A stretch of 51,332 nucleotides of DNA from Cupriavidus lacunae (lineage in GTDB: Bacteria > Pseudomonadota > Gammaproteobacteria > Burkholderiales > Burkholderiaceae), in assembly GCF_003353055.1 (NCBI RefSeq), contig NZ_QKWJ01000052.1:1-51332 (forward strand). Direction: 5' to 3'. A program made the translations under genes and the position numbers. Positions 41,866-50,501 of the stretch are shown here, in pieces. The notes under the pieces were generated by a model. The model was not told the DNA's origin. It made no database searches and worked only from the letters and a program-made list of their open reading frames with translations. Position 1 is the stretch's first letter, and each line of letters starts with the position of its first letter.

Positions 41866-42888
41866 TTAGCGGGACGTCCCCTTCACCGGTCGAGTACTGA
41901 CGCGCTTCCTTGTTGCAGCCTCGTTCTGGGTTGCAGGCGGGGTCGCCACGTTTGCTTTACCGGCAACAACGTTGCCAGATGCTGATTTGCGTGGCCCTGC
42001 GGATGCCTTGACTGATGACTTCTTTGTTACCGACTTATTATCCTCCGCAGTCTTCGCATTCGCAGGTGGCTTACGGGTTGTCGAGACGGCCGACTGGGTC
42101 GCCTTCTTCGCTGTCACCTTACCTGCCCGTGGCTTGTTAAGTCTGACAGCAGGCTTCGGCGGTGGGTTAGCGTCGGCCATCTCGATGCCAAACACGTCGG
42201 CCACCAGGGCGTCGTCGAGCACCTTGCTGGTGGCGGGTCGTTTTGTCGATTTGGGCAGGCCAGCGCCGGCCTGCCTGACGAGATCATTGGCATCGACGCG
42301 GCGCAGGGCGAAGAGCAATTCCGGCTGTTGGTCGAGCCGCGCGCCGATGCCGTAAAGTACGGCAGCAACGTGCTTGCACATTGACGCCCAGTCCGGACAA
42401 CTGCAACTGAACCTGATTTCTTCCGGCACCGGGAAAAGACCGCTGCGAGGTTTGCAGATGCGCTCCATCACGGCTGTCGAGAGCTTGCCCTGCAAGAGTT
42501 CCACGATCGAATCGATCGACTCCGCGCAATCGGCGCCGATCGCTCGCCATTTCTTTGCGGGACATGCCGTCACGGTCACAGCGACCGTGTACAGACTCGA
42601 ACCCATTACCTGCGCGCGGACTTCGCCTGCCGTAATCTGAAGGTCGATCACAGAACCGTTGCGCACATAGGTACGGCCGCGCGGCAGGCGGTTGGCATAG
42701 TCGCTGTAGCTTTCTAGATTGTCGCACCAGGCCTTGCCCCAGAAGGTCTTGGCGATGGCACCGCGGTATGAGGCGATTGGCGACAGCACCGAACCAGCCT
42801 TCTTCGCCTTCTCGGCGGCTCGTTCAGCCTTTTTTCTGCGCTCGGCGACTGAGACATAGGGCTTCCATCCCCCGTAACCGTAACCCAT
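41866..42888 (-). CDS. SWIM zinc-finger protein
   Basis: A 340-aa protein. The N-terminal region is typical of SNF2-linked SWIM proteins (YRGAIAKTFWGKAWCDNLES, NRLPRGRTYVRNG). The SWIM zinc finger CxCx(n)CxH is FSCSCPDWASMCKHVAAVLY near residue 165-185. The last 90 residues are rich in Lys, Ala, Pro and Thr and resemble a histone H1-like DNA-binding tail. The ribosome-binding site GAGGAAC precedes ATG 42888. It follows the SNF2 helicase by 18 bp and is surely co-transcribed. It probably binds DNA or protein for the helicase. Confidence 0.9.
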   Translation of the reverse strand: MGYGYGGWKPYVSVAERRKKAERAAEKAKKAGSVLSPIASYRGAIAKTFWGKAWCDNLESYSDYANRLPRGRTYVRNGSVIDLQITAGEVRAQVMGSSLYTVAVTVTACPAKKWRAIGADCAESIDSIVELLQGKLSTAVMERICKPRSGLFPVPEEIRFSCSCPDWASMCKHVAAVLYGIGARLDQQPELLFALRRVDANDLVRQAGAGLPKSTKRPATSKVLDDALVADVFGIEMADANPPPKPAVRLNKPRAGKVTAKKATQSAVSTTRKPPANAKTAEDNKSVTKKSSVKASAGPRKSASGNVVAGKANVATPPATQNEAATRKRVSTRPVKGTSR

Positions 42889-42906
42889 TCCGGTTCCTCT
42901 TGACGA

Positions 42907-45606
42907 TCAGTTTTCTTGCGCGGCATGAACGTCTAGCTTCACGAGATCGAGCAATTCACGATTGCTCATCTCGGTAAGCAGGAGTTCTGCGCCGCCTTCC
43001 AACACATCCTTCACCAATTGCTGCTTCGCTTCGATCAACTGGTCGATACGGTCCTCGACCGTGCCACGGCAGATAAACTTATGCACCAGGACGTTCCTCC
43101 GCTGGCCGATACGAAATGCACGATCAGTCGCCTGGTTTTCCACGGCCGGGTTCCACCAGCGGTCGTAATGGATCACATGCGACGCGGCGGTAAGGTTCAG
43201 ACCTGCCCCACCGGCCTTGAGTGAGAGCACGAAGAAGGGGATCAGCTCATCTTCCTGGAATCGCTTCACCAGTTCGCGGCGCTTGGCTACCGGGGTGCCG
43301 CCATGAAGCACCAGACCTTCGCGGCCAAAGACCGAACCTAGAAATGCCGCAAGCGGCTCAGTGGTCTCGCGGAACTGGGTGAATACCAGCACCTTTTCCT
43401 GTTTGGCGGCAATGACTTCGGCCAGTTGGCGCAGGCGGGCGAACTTGCCGCTGTCTTCCGCCTTCCAGGCGGCGTCGCCCAACCACTGCGACGGATGGTT
43501 GCATATCTGTTTGAAGCGCATCAGGTAGCTCAGCACTACCCCCTTGCGACCGATGCCTTCGGCATCTTCAAGCGCGGCAGCCAGATCCTTCACCGCACGC
43601 TGATACAGTGCCGCCTGGCTCGGGCTCAGGTGGCACCAGGCCTTGAGCTCGGTCTTGTCCGGAAGGTCGTCGATTATCCGCTTGTCGGTCTTCAGGCGGC
43701 GCAGGATGTAGGGCCGCACGAGCGTTCGCAGCGGACCGAAGTGCTCGGCCTTCGCCAGCCGCCTGGTAAAGTCGGCAAAGACTTTGTCTGATCCCAGTAA
43801 GCCGGGGTGGGTGAAATCGAATATGGACCACAGATCGGACAGGCGGTTTTCCACAGGAGTGCCGGTCAGCGCGATGCGCGATTGTGCCTGGAGCTGCTTG
43901 ACCTGTCGCGTTTGCTTGGCGCCCGGATTTTTTATCGCCTGCGCTTCGTCGACAATGGCAACGCGCCATTGGAAGGCTCCCAGTACCGGCTGGCGAAGAA
44001 GCGAGCCAAAGCTGGTGATGACGAGATCGATGTCCGCAAGTCGCGCCGGGTTCAGCGCACGCAATTCGGCCGTCGGCATGACCGACGGATGGGCGATCAG
44101 TAGGCGCAAGCCGGGGGCAAAGCGCTCAGCCTCTGCCGCCCAGTTGGCCAGCAGCGATGCAGGGGCGACCAGCAGACTGGGCCGCGCCTCGGCACTTTCT
44201 CGCTTCAGCACGAGCAGAAGCGAGAGTACCTGCATGGTCTTGCCCAGGCCCATATCATCCGCCAGGCAAGCGCCCAAACCGAGCCGGGTGAGCAGGTACA
44301 ACCACCGCACGCCGGCCTGTTGGTAGGGCCGCAGGGTGGCCTTCAGTTCCGGTCCCGGGCTGACCTGCGCCAACCCCTCCGGCTGACGCAACTCCTGCAG
44401 GGTGTCGGCCAGCCAGGGCCCTGCAACAAGCTGCGACCAGTCGCGGTCAGCGGGGTCGGCACTATCGTCGAGCGAAACCCCCGCCAGAAGGCGTAGAGCC
44501 TCATTAAGAGGCAGACCGCTTCGCGCCGCCTTTTCCATGGCCTCGAATCGCTTCATGAGGCGACTGAGCTTTTTCTTGTCCACCTCGACCCAGCGACCAC
44601 GGATGAGCTGCAAGCCGTCGGCGCCTTTGAGCAGATTCCTGACCTCGGTGGCGCTGAGACACTCGCCATCGAGCGAAACCTCCATGCTAAAGTCCAGCAA
44701 CGCGTCTTTGCCAAAGAGCGAGGGCGGCCGTGCTCCGACGCTGGCTTTCACAACGGGACGAGCAGGGCGGCCCGCCTGCCAGACGCCTGGCATACGTACG
44801 ACAATCCCGGCAGCTTCGAGTTTGGACAGGTCCGAGAGAAGGCGATGGGCATCGAGCGGCGTCCAGCGCAGCGGATGGTATATCTCGCCGGTATCCACCA
44901 TTTCGCGAAGCCAATCGCAGTGTTCCGCGGCGCGCTGCACCGGCAGCAGTAATGACAGGAGCTGCGCCTTGCTCCTGACTCCCGAGAATTCCGCCAGGGC
45001 CTGCGACAGTGGCTGATGTTGCGCTTTACCATGGGCCGACAGACGCGACGTGTAAGTCGCAAGGAAGGCGAACGGTGACTCCGGGTCCTTGCGGTTCTCA
45101 GCAAGGTTGAAATGCACGCGGCCGACGAGATTCCAGGCCGGGTGACGCAGCTTGAGGAAATCCTGAAGCGAGACGTTTGCGGTCGCCAGTTCCTGGTGCA
45201 AGGCAGTATCGATCTCGCCCCACAACGTGCCCAGCACATCTGGCGTCAGATACTCGCCGCCCGTCATCGGCGGTGCATCGCCAATCATGGCATCGAAATC
45301 CTTGGCAGCAGGCGTTGCGACCGCGATCTCGCCGCCTTCGGGCGTGCCGCACAAAGCAGTAACATAGCGCGCCGCAAAATCACGCCACCAGGCCCATGCA
45401 GGGGGCAAAATGCGGCCGATTTCGGCCGTTCCCAGGTGCAGCAGGCCATGTCCCGCGCCAAGCGCAAAAGAACTCTCAAGCCGCCGTCGCGTTTCATCTG
45501 CCAAGATTGGCGCGGCGTCCTCCGGCACTGCAAGTAGGTGCCCGCCGGGCGTCAGGTGTGGCACAAGAATGTCGGGAGCAGTCACAGGTGCCCGTTCCAA
45601 TCGCAC
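42907..45606 (-). CDS. SNF2-family DEAD/DEAH helicase
   Basis: An 899-aa SNF2/RapA-like ATPase. A long N-terminal region precedes the two RecA lobes. Walker A is DDMGLGKTMQ at about 449-456, the DEAQ box is IVDEAQAIKNPG near 554, then TGTPVENRLSDLWSIFDF, VFTQFRETTEPL, LKAGGAGLNL and the arginine-finger motif QATDRAFRIGQ near 829. It translocates on double-stranded DNA or remodels protein-DNA complexes. The SNF2-SWIM pair recurs in proteobacteria without an assigned role; a link to DNA repair, transcription or defence is inference only. The start is GTG 45606; GTG 45585 is an alternative. Confidence 0.93.
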   Translation of the reverse strand: MRLERAPVTAPDILVPHLTPGGHLLAVPEDAAPILADETRRRLESSFALGAGHGLLHLGTAEIGRILPPAWAWWRDFAARYVTALCGTPEGGEIAVATPAAKDFDAMIGDAPPMTGGEYLTPDVLGTLWGEIDTALHQELATANVSLQDFLKLRHPAWNLVGRVHFNLAENRKDPESPFAFLATYTSRLSAHGKAQHQPLSQALAEFSGVRSKAQLLSLLLPVQRAAEHCDWLREMVDTGEIYHPLRWTPLDAHRLLSDLSKLEAAGIVVRMPGVWQAGRPARPVVKASVGARPPSLFGKDALLDFSMEVSLDGECLSATEVRNLLKGADGLQLIRGRWVEVDKKKLSRLMKRFEAMEKAARSGLPLNEALRLLAGVSLDDSADPADRDWSQLVAGPWLADTLQELRQPEGLAQVSPGPELKATLRPYQQAGVRWLYLLTRLGLGACLADDMGLGKTMQVLSLLLVLKRESAEARPSLLVAPASLLANWAAEAERFAPGLRLLIAHPSVMPTAELRALNPARLADIDLVITSFGSLLRQPVLGAFQWRVAIVDEAQAIKNPGAKQTRQVKQLQAQSRIALTGTPVENRLSDLWSIFDFTHPGLLGSDKVFADFTRRLAKAEHFGPLRTLVRPYILRRLKTDKRIIDDLPDKTELKAWCHLSPSQAALYQRAVKDLAAALEDAEGIGRKGVVLSYLMRFKQICNHPSQWLGDAAWKAEDSGKFARLRQLAEVIAAKQEKVLVFTQFRETTEPLAAFLGSVFGREGLVLHGGTPVAKRRELVKRFQEDELIPFFVLSLKAGGAGLNLTAASHVIHYDRWWNPAVENQATDRAFRIGQRRNVLVHKFICRGTVEDRIDQLIEAKQQLVKDVLEGGAELLLTEMSNRELLDLVKLDVHAAQEN

Positions 45607-45797
45607 TGTTGCAGCAAGCGCTGAAGCTGCATGCTTTCAAGGGAAGCGGCTGCGAAATCAATCAGCAGGCCCTCCGGCCTAGGTTGGACTGGACGAATCT
45701 TCGATTGCCTCTGGACCGACCGAATCATCGGCTCGGCCAACCGTCCGGGGTATGCCTGTCCGCTGCGCTGCACATGTCTTGTGAACTGTCTTTTCAT
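45582..45797 (-). CDS. Possible small protein upstream of the SNF2 gene
   Basis: A 71-residue basic frame from ATG 45797 (MKRQFTRHVQRSGQAYPGRL) that ends in DFAAASLESMQLQRLLQQ and overlaps the helicase start by 25 bp. The overlap would fit translational coupling. No family is recognised and no ribosome-binding site seen. Confidence 0.35.
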   Translation of the reverse strand: MKRQFTRHVQRSGQAYPGRLAEPMIRSVQRQSKIRPVQPRPEGLLIDFAAASLESMQLQRLLQQCDWNGHL

Positions 45798-46226
45798 CTG
45801 CTGTAGGACAACCTGATCGAATTCGCTCCCGGCTTCGCCGCCAGCTGATCTTTGTGACGGTCTCCCGCGAACTTCCGAATTTTGCCAGAAGAAATACGAC
45901 CTTCCGTGAAAGGGTACCAAAACCTCAGTCCCACGAGATGGGATGTCGATGGCGACCGTCGCGGCGAAAACAAAATAGTGGAGGTGTCCCGAATGGCCGA
46001 ATCGCTTTGAAGGCGACTGACGAGGCGAATGGCAGCTGCCTCAGCGGAGCCGACCGTTCGAGCGTCCGGAGATAGGCGGCTACGCGCGGCAGAGTGGGGT
46101 ATCTCGGCTGCCTGCGTGCGCGGGCGAAGCGAAGTCGGCTTCGTGGTCGACATCATTGGCGCCGTGCAAGCGAGCACAGCGGAAGCGACGCTGTCGACCA
46201 CGATTGCGGATGACAGTGGGGCGGCC
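45798..46226. other. Intergenic, no clear gene
   Basis: Open frames on both strands have mixed composition. A minus-strand frame carries a weakly hydrophobic segment but no recognised domain. It is likely decayed DNA. Confidence 0.4.
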
Positions 46227-46454
46227 ATGTCATATGGGATGACCAAGCTCCCGCGTGGCGGTCGGGTCAGCACAATCGTTTTTACCAATACGGGCGTCAT
46301 GGAGCGCCTGACCGCGATCTCCCCGGAGTCCTTCTACGCATTCAAGGGTTGGATTGCCAACCAGCCAGGGGTGCCAGAGGAAAAGCGGAAGTTCTGCCAG
46401 AACTTGATGATTCTGGCGGCCAAGCTCGGCGACGGACTCGTGCTTAGCCCCTGA
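46227..46454 (+). CDS. Hypothetical protein, 75 aa, possibly truncated
   Basis: The frame reads MSYGMTKLPRGGRVSTIVFT and then FYAFKGWIANQPGVPEEKRK, ending ILAAKLGDGLVLSP. The second half looks like a genuine helical domain. No family recognised. The frame is open further upstream with poorer composition, so the start is uncertain and this may be the tail of an older gene. Confidence 0.4.
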   Translation: MSYGMTKLPRGGRVSTIVFTNTGVMERLTAISPESFYAFKGWIANQPGVPEEKRKFCQNLMILAAKLGDGLVLSP

Positions 46455-46698
46455 GTTCGGCAGTCACATCCAACGCGTGGCAACAATCTCAAAAAGGCAG
46501 TCGACAAGCTGCCGCGACGACCAGCATCGAAGCCGGCGCGCCGTGTTTGCGCGTCCTGGACGCGACGTCAGGCAGCGTTAGTGCTTGGAGGTGTCAGGCG
46601 GTCTGTCACGCAAAAGGCTGGTGGGTTCGCCGAGGGCGAAGCCGAAGGCGCGTCGCGGCAGGGCGGCGCACCCATTTTTTGGTCAGTCCTCGCCTGGC

Positions 46699-46983
46699 TC
46701 AACCGGGCGACGGCCATTGCTGCGCGGCATGGAGTACCCGCAGGATCCGGATGGAGGTGGCATCCACGGCGTACACGACCAGGTAGTTGGCGGCCACGAC
46801 CATCTCGCGCGTGCCCGCGACGCGGCCGGCACGGTAGAGCTCGGGGTGTTCCGGCAGCCGTGCCGCTTTCGCTTCGAGGTCGTCCTTCAGGCTCTGGGCC
46901 GCATCCGGATTCTCATCCGAGATGTAGTCAACGATGGCGAGAAGATCGGCCCTGGCCCACCGCGTCCATTCAACCGCGCGCAC
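46699..46983 (-). CDS. RelE/ParE-family toxin
   Basis: A 94-aa toxin: VEWTRWARADLLAIVDYIS, PELYRAGRVAGTREMVVAAN and YLVVYAVDATSIRILRVLHA. It overlaps the upstream antitoxin by 14 bp. The core is that of plasmid-type RelE/ParE toxins. With a RelB/DinJ-type antitoxin an mRNA interferase is likely, but gyrase inhibition cannot be excluded. Confidence 0.9.
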   Translation of the reverse strand: MRAVEWTRWARADLLAIVDYISDENPDAAQSLKDDLEAKAARLPEHPELYRAGRVAGTREMVVAANYLVVYAVDATSIRILRVLHAAQQWPSPG

Positions 46984-47266
46984 GGCGTTTCCGGTCGATC
47001 AGCGCCTGAACGTCGTCCATGACCTGGTCATGTGGGAGCGGCGGGGCCGGGTCGGTCAGCGCTTGCTGGACCTTGGCGCGGAACCAAGCATCATAGGTCT
47101 CGGGATCCGTCGTCAGACCGGGCGGCAGCCCGCCCTCCTTGGCGATCCGTGTCAACAGGATGCGAACTGCGTCGGACAGGGTTAGCCCGACGCTGGCGAG
47201 GTTTTGCGTGGCCCGGGCTTTAAGGTCGTCGTCCACGCGGATGTGCAGCATTGAAGTATGCGCCAT
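46970..47266 (-). CDS. RelB/DinJ-family antitoxin
   Basis: A 98-aa antitoxin with an N-terminal ribbon-helix-helix (MLHIRVDDDLKARATQNLAS, LSDAVRILLTRIAKEGGLP) as in DinJ, and an acidic-to-basic C-terminal arm (DVQALIDRKRRARG). AGGAG lies seven bases upstream of ATG 47266. The palindrome at 47299-47312 lies between likely promoter elements and fits autorepression. Confidence 0.9.
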   Translation of the reverse strand: MAHTSMLHIRVDDDLKARATQNLASVGLTLSDAVRILLTRIAKEGGLPPGLTTDPETYDAWFRAKVQQALTDPAPPLPHDQVMDDVQALIDRKRRARG

Positions 47267-47298
47267 GGAAATCTCCTATGCTTTGACCTACATTATGC

Positions 47299-47312
47299 AT
47301 CTCAATTGAGAT
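47299..47312 (-). promoter_or_regulatory. Operator/promoter of the RelBE-like module
   Basis: Perfect palindrome ATCTCAATTGAGAT. On the minus strand it sits between TTGGTT (-35-like) and CATAAT (-10-like), which are separated by 17 bp. This is the typical place for RHH antitoxin autorepression. Confidence 0.65.
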
Positions 47313-47381
47313 ACAACCAAGGTGGTAAGCGCAGGACCGTGGTATCCGCATGCGCCATGCCACGTCAGCGAGTCATTGTCC

Positions 47382-47405
47382 GGCCGTTGGTTTGCATAAT
47401 TTTGT
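47382..47405 (+). repeat. 24-bp inverted repeat, left copy
   Basis: GGCCGTTGGTTTGC followed by ATAATTTTGT. It matches 48479-48502 in opposite orientation with one mismatch. Two related sites follow inward in the same orientation: TTTTGCAGAAAACTGTTCC (47455-47473) and TTGAAGCAATTTTGTTCC (47486-47503). The pair encloses the DUF2442/DUF4160 genes. Confidence 0.75.
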
Positions 47406-47643
47406 TCCCGCTGGTCGCCCGTCAGGTAGCCGGTTGCCGAGGCGATAGGAACAATTTTGCAGAAAACTGTTCCGCCGGCCGACGATTGAAGCAATTTTGT
47501 TCCTTTCCCAACGGATCGTCCTCGCCATCCTCGAGCAATCGCAGGCGCCAGCCACCATTCACTTCGGCCGGCCGCGGGTTAATTCGCAACGATAGTGCGT
47601 CATGGTTGGCCACTGCTGAAGCGCTTCAGGGGCGCTCTTTGTT

Positions 47644-48069
47644 TCACGCGGCGGCAGGCAACTTGCTTTTGCGGGGGCGTCCGCCAAGCCTACCGTTTTC
47701 CCGCGCAGCCGCCGCCTTGGCAGCCGTCGAGGCCGCACCTCCGCGTTTGCCCAGCTCTGACGCCATCCAACGCTTGGAGCCGAGAAAACCTTCGAGCAGC
47801 GCCGGCAGATACAGATCCGCGTCCAGGTGGGGGAAATGGATGCCAAGCCCCGAGGGGCTGATTTCGGCATCGGCCAGGTCCGCCGGGTGGGCGTGCTCCA
47901 GACCCCGCGCCGCCTTGGGCGAAAACGCCAGTTCAAGGCCGGATGCCAGCGCGATCACCACGCGCGAGACGCGCCGGTCATAGCGCACCGACACCACCGC
48001 CGGGAAGGAGGCCTTTTTGGCCGCGCCGCGCGCATTCGCAGCGGCCAGCACGTCGTCAGTAATTTCCAT
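47644..48069 (-). CDS. DUF2442-domain protein
   Basis: A 141-aa protein. The DUF2442 core is VVSVRYDRRVSRVVIALASG followed by LEHAHPADLADAEISPSGLG and IHFPHLDADLYLPALLEGFL. A basic, Ala/Gly-rich tail follows (GRLGGRPRKSKL) that could bind DNA. It overlaps the DUF4160 gene by 14 bp. DUF4160-DUF2442 pairs are widely considered a type of toxin-antitoxin module, with DUF2442 the likely antitoxin. Confidence 0.88.
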   Translation of the reverse strand: MEITDDVLAAANARGAAKKASFPAVVSVRYDRRVSRVVIALASGLELAFSPKAARGLEHAHPADLADAEISPSGLGIHFPHLDADLYLPALLEGFLGSKRWMASELGKRGGAASTAAKAAAARENGRLGGRPRKSKLPAAA

Positions 48070-48304
48070 GGATGCCTCTCCAGTCGCGGCACAACGCCGC
48101 CAGATGGGCGATCAGCGCGTCGACGATTTTCCCCAAGTCCCTGGCCGAAAAGCCATAGTTCTCGCGCAATTCTGGCGGCCCCTTCGGGCAGTGCAGATTG
48201 AAGACAGCTTCGCAGCCTTTGCCCATCACGTGGACATGGGCCGGGCGATGGTCGTTGGGGTAGATCACCACGCGCAGGCCGAAAATCGATAAGACCGTTG
48301 GCAT
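48056..48304 (-). CDS. DUF4160-domain protein
   Basis: An 82-aa protein (MPTVLSIFGLRVVIYPNDHR, then PAHVHVMGKG) with the conserved His-rich DHRPAHVHV of DUF4160; the C-terminus ends HLAALCRDWRGIHGNY. It is likely the toxin partner of the DUF2442 protein. ATG 48304 lies only two bases after a TACAAT that looks like a -10 element, so the mRNA may be leaderless or a TTG at 48316 may be used. Confidence 0.85.
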   Translation of the reverse strand: MPTVLSIFGLRVVIYPNDHRPAHVHVMGKGCEAVFNLHCPKGPPELRENYGFSARDLGKIVDALIAHLAALCRDWRGIHGNY

Positions 48305-48315
48305 TGATTGTACCA

Positions 48316-48334
48316 AACCTAAGCGGCTTGGGTT
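48316..48334 (-). promoter_or_regulatory. Palindrome upstream of DUF4160
   Basis: AACCTAAG-CGG-CTTGGGTT, eight-base arms with one mismatch, directly upstream of the DUF4160 start. A likely operator of the module. Confidence 0.5.
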
Positions 48335-48478
48335 ATTAGTTGCATGATCTTACAACGGCCTGGTGCCTATGACTAGTTCGCCATACGCGGATTCGCACGC
48401 GGACGGCACTGGAGGGGCTAAGGCCCGGCTCTGGTTCGATTGCGGCAGCGCTCGTCAGCCGAGCCCATGCGGCCAGGC

Positions 48479-48502
48479 ACAAAATTACGCAAACCAACGG
48501 CC
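48479..48502 (-). repeat. 24-bp inverted repeat, right copy
   Basis: The reverse complement reads GGCCGTTGGTTTGC then GTAATTTTGT, identical to the left copy at 23 of 24 positions. Together the repeats bound a cassette of about 1.1 kb. Confidence 0.75.
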
Positions 48503-48773
48503 CAGTCGACGTACAATGCGTAAATGTGCCTCATACTTAACATAATGATTATTATGCGAGAAGTGCCGTTTAGCGCACTTCGCTAAGGATATGGTGCGCC
48601 GGGAAGCTCGCCCCTCAAGGGCCGGGAAATTAACACCTGGGAACCTCAAATCGTGCGCCAGGCGGGGCGCTGGCGGTGCGCAGGCTGCAGTTCGAAACTG
48701 CTGAGTTCACGCGGCACCTCCCGCGCGCCCAAGTACGTGCTCTGCCAGCCTTGCATCTCGTGCGCCTCCTCCC

Positions 48774-50011
48774 GTGCGGTGGGCCAAACACGATACGTCA
48801 AGCAAAGGCGAACTTTGTCCCACGTGCGGTACACCGTTGACCTGCAAGGGGCACCATCGGCTGGTTTTCCGCTCGCCGTTTGGACGACTGTCGATTGATA
48901 GTCCGAGGCTGTATCCCTGCCGGCAATGCATGGCCTACGCCCCTACCTTCAGTCCGGTCGCCCGCTGTCTGCCAGAGCGGATCAGTCCCGAACTACAGTA
49001 TCTCGAGGTCAAGTTTGCCGCGTTGATGTCCTATGGCTTGACCGTCAACGTACTACAGGAGATTTTGCCGCTCGATCACGTCCTGGCAGCCAGCTCGATC
49101 CGACGTCAGGTCACGGCGCTCAGTCGCAGGCTGGAAGCGGACCAGGCGACCGATGGCAGGCAGCAGGGGGAGATAGCCGCGGGCACCCGTTTGCAAGATG
49201 TCCCGGAGCCCAGCCCGGTGCGCGCAGTTGGCATTGACGGCGGCTACCTTCGGATGGCGGGCCATGGACGACGCCAGGACGGCTGGTTTGAAGTGATCGT
49301 CGGGAAATCAATGCGGGATCAGGAAGCCGGCCACACTTTTGCCTACGTGCACAAGCTGGAGCACCGCCCGGCCGATCGGATGTCAAATTTTCCGCTAGGA
49401 GAGGGTGTGCAGCCCGATCAGCCGGTCACCTTCCTGTCGGACGGAGGGGATACCGTACGATTTGCACAGCTCGGTTTTGGTGACCGCGGTTAGTACGTCC
49501 TTGATTGGTTCCACATCGCCATGCGGATACAGAACCTCGAACAGATTATCAAGGGCCGCCGGCACACCGCGACTGCCCCAGCAACGCGGCATTGATCAAG
49601 GCACTGCATAGCGCCAAGTGGCACCTGTGGCACGGCTGCCCCTATCCGGCGTTGCGCCGATTGGAAAGCCTGGGCTGGGATCTGGACGCTGAGGCCAGCC
49701 CGGAGGAGGCCAAACTCCTTGGCAAGCTCGAGGAGTTCATTGTCTACCTGGACAACAACCGGCACTTCATCGTGAACTACGGTGACCGCTATCGGCATGG
49801 CGAGCCCATTGCCTCAGGTTTTGTCGAGTCAGCCGTCAACCAGGTGGTCAGCAAGCGGTTCGTCAAACGGCAGCAGATGGCCTGGCGACCTCGCCACGCG
49901 CACAACCTACTGCAAATCCGGACGGCCGTGCTCAATGACCAGCTCCGGTCTTACGTTGAACGATGGTACCCGTCCATCGCCGGAGAAGAAAACCATCACC
50001 TTGCCGAGTAG
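48774..50011 (+). pseudogene. ISKra4-family transposase, broken
   Basis: A zinc-knuckle region (LCPTCGTPLTCKGHH), then LVFRSPFGRLSIDSPRLYPC, and catalytic segments GIDGGYLRMAG, FLSDGGDTVR, YVLDWFHIAMR and GEPIASGFVESAVNQVVSKR. These identify an ISKra4-type transposase. An in-frame TAG at 49491 (after a garbled stretch) and a frameshift near 49590 inactivate it. The C-terminal part is otherwise continuous to 50011. The N-terminal 150 codons are missing or unrecognisable. Element ends were not found. Confidence 0.85.
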
Positions 50012-50060
50012 TCAGCCCCCCGGTTGGGGAGCACGCAGTGATCAGCGTGGGCGGCACGCC

Positions 50061-50501
50061 CTATGGCGCCGGATGGTCCGTTGGCCAGGGCGTGACCGCA
50101 GGCACCGCGCAAGGCCCTTCCACATCGATGGTCTTGAAGTCGGCCGGCCCCACAATCTCCAGGTACTCCATGTCCGGCGAGTAATCGAACAGGTAGTGGA
50201 CGATGCCTGGCCGCTGGTGCACGCAATCCCCGGCAGCCACCTTGGTCTCCTTGTCCTCGTACATGAAGCGGGCCCAGCCCTTGAGCATCAGCACGATATG
50301 GAAGTCGGCCTCGTGACGATGCCAGCCGGTGCCATGCTCGGGCGGCTGGTTGGCCTTGACCAACTGCGCCAGCACCCGGCCGCCGGTGGCCTCGGCAATG
50401 CCGAGATCGCGGTAGAGGAAGAAATCTCGCAAACCCTGGTCGACAAAGGCGGTGTCCTGGGGACGGACGTGGGAAAACCGCGTTGGCTTGAGCTCGGCCA
50501 T
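50061..50501 (-). CDS. Cupin-domain protein
   Basis: A 146-aa single-domain cupin. Motif 1 is GTGWHRHEADFHIVLMLKG with metal-binding His residues and motif 2 is GDCVHQRPGIVHYLF. The rest forms the usual beta-barrel. AAGGAG lies just before ATG 50501. The metal and reaction are unknown; such small cupins act as dioxygenases, isomerases or sensors. It stands next to the ISKra4 remnant with no partner gene in view. Confidence 0.85.
   Translation of the reverse strand: MAELKPTRFSHVRPQDTAFVDQGLRDFFLYRDLGIAEATGGRVLAQLVKANQPPEHGTGWHRHEADFHIVLMLKGWARFMYEDKETKVAAGDCVHQRPGIVHYLFDYSPDMEYLEIVGPADFKTIDVEGPCAVPAVTPWPTDHPAP

Noticed and set aside
48516..48530. TGCGTAAATGTGCC near the right inverted repeat as another transposase site
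   Set aside because: Opposite orientation to the right repeat and only partly similar; likely chance.
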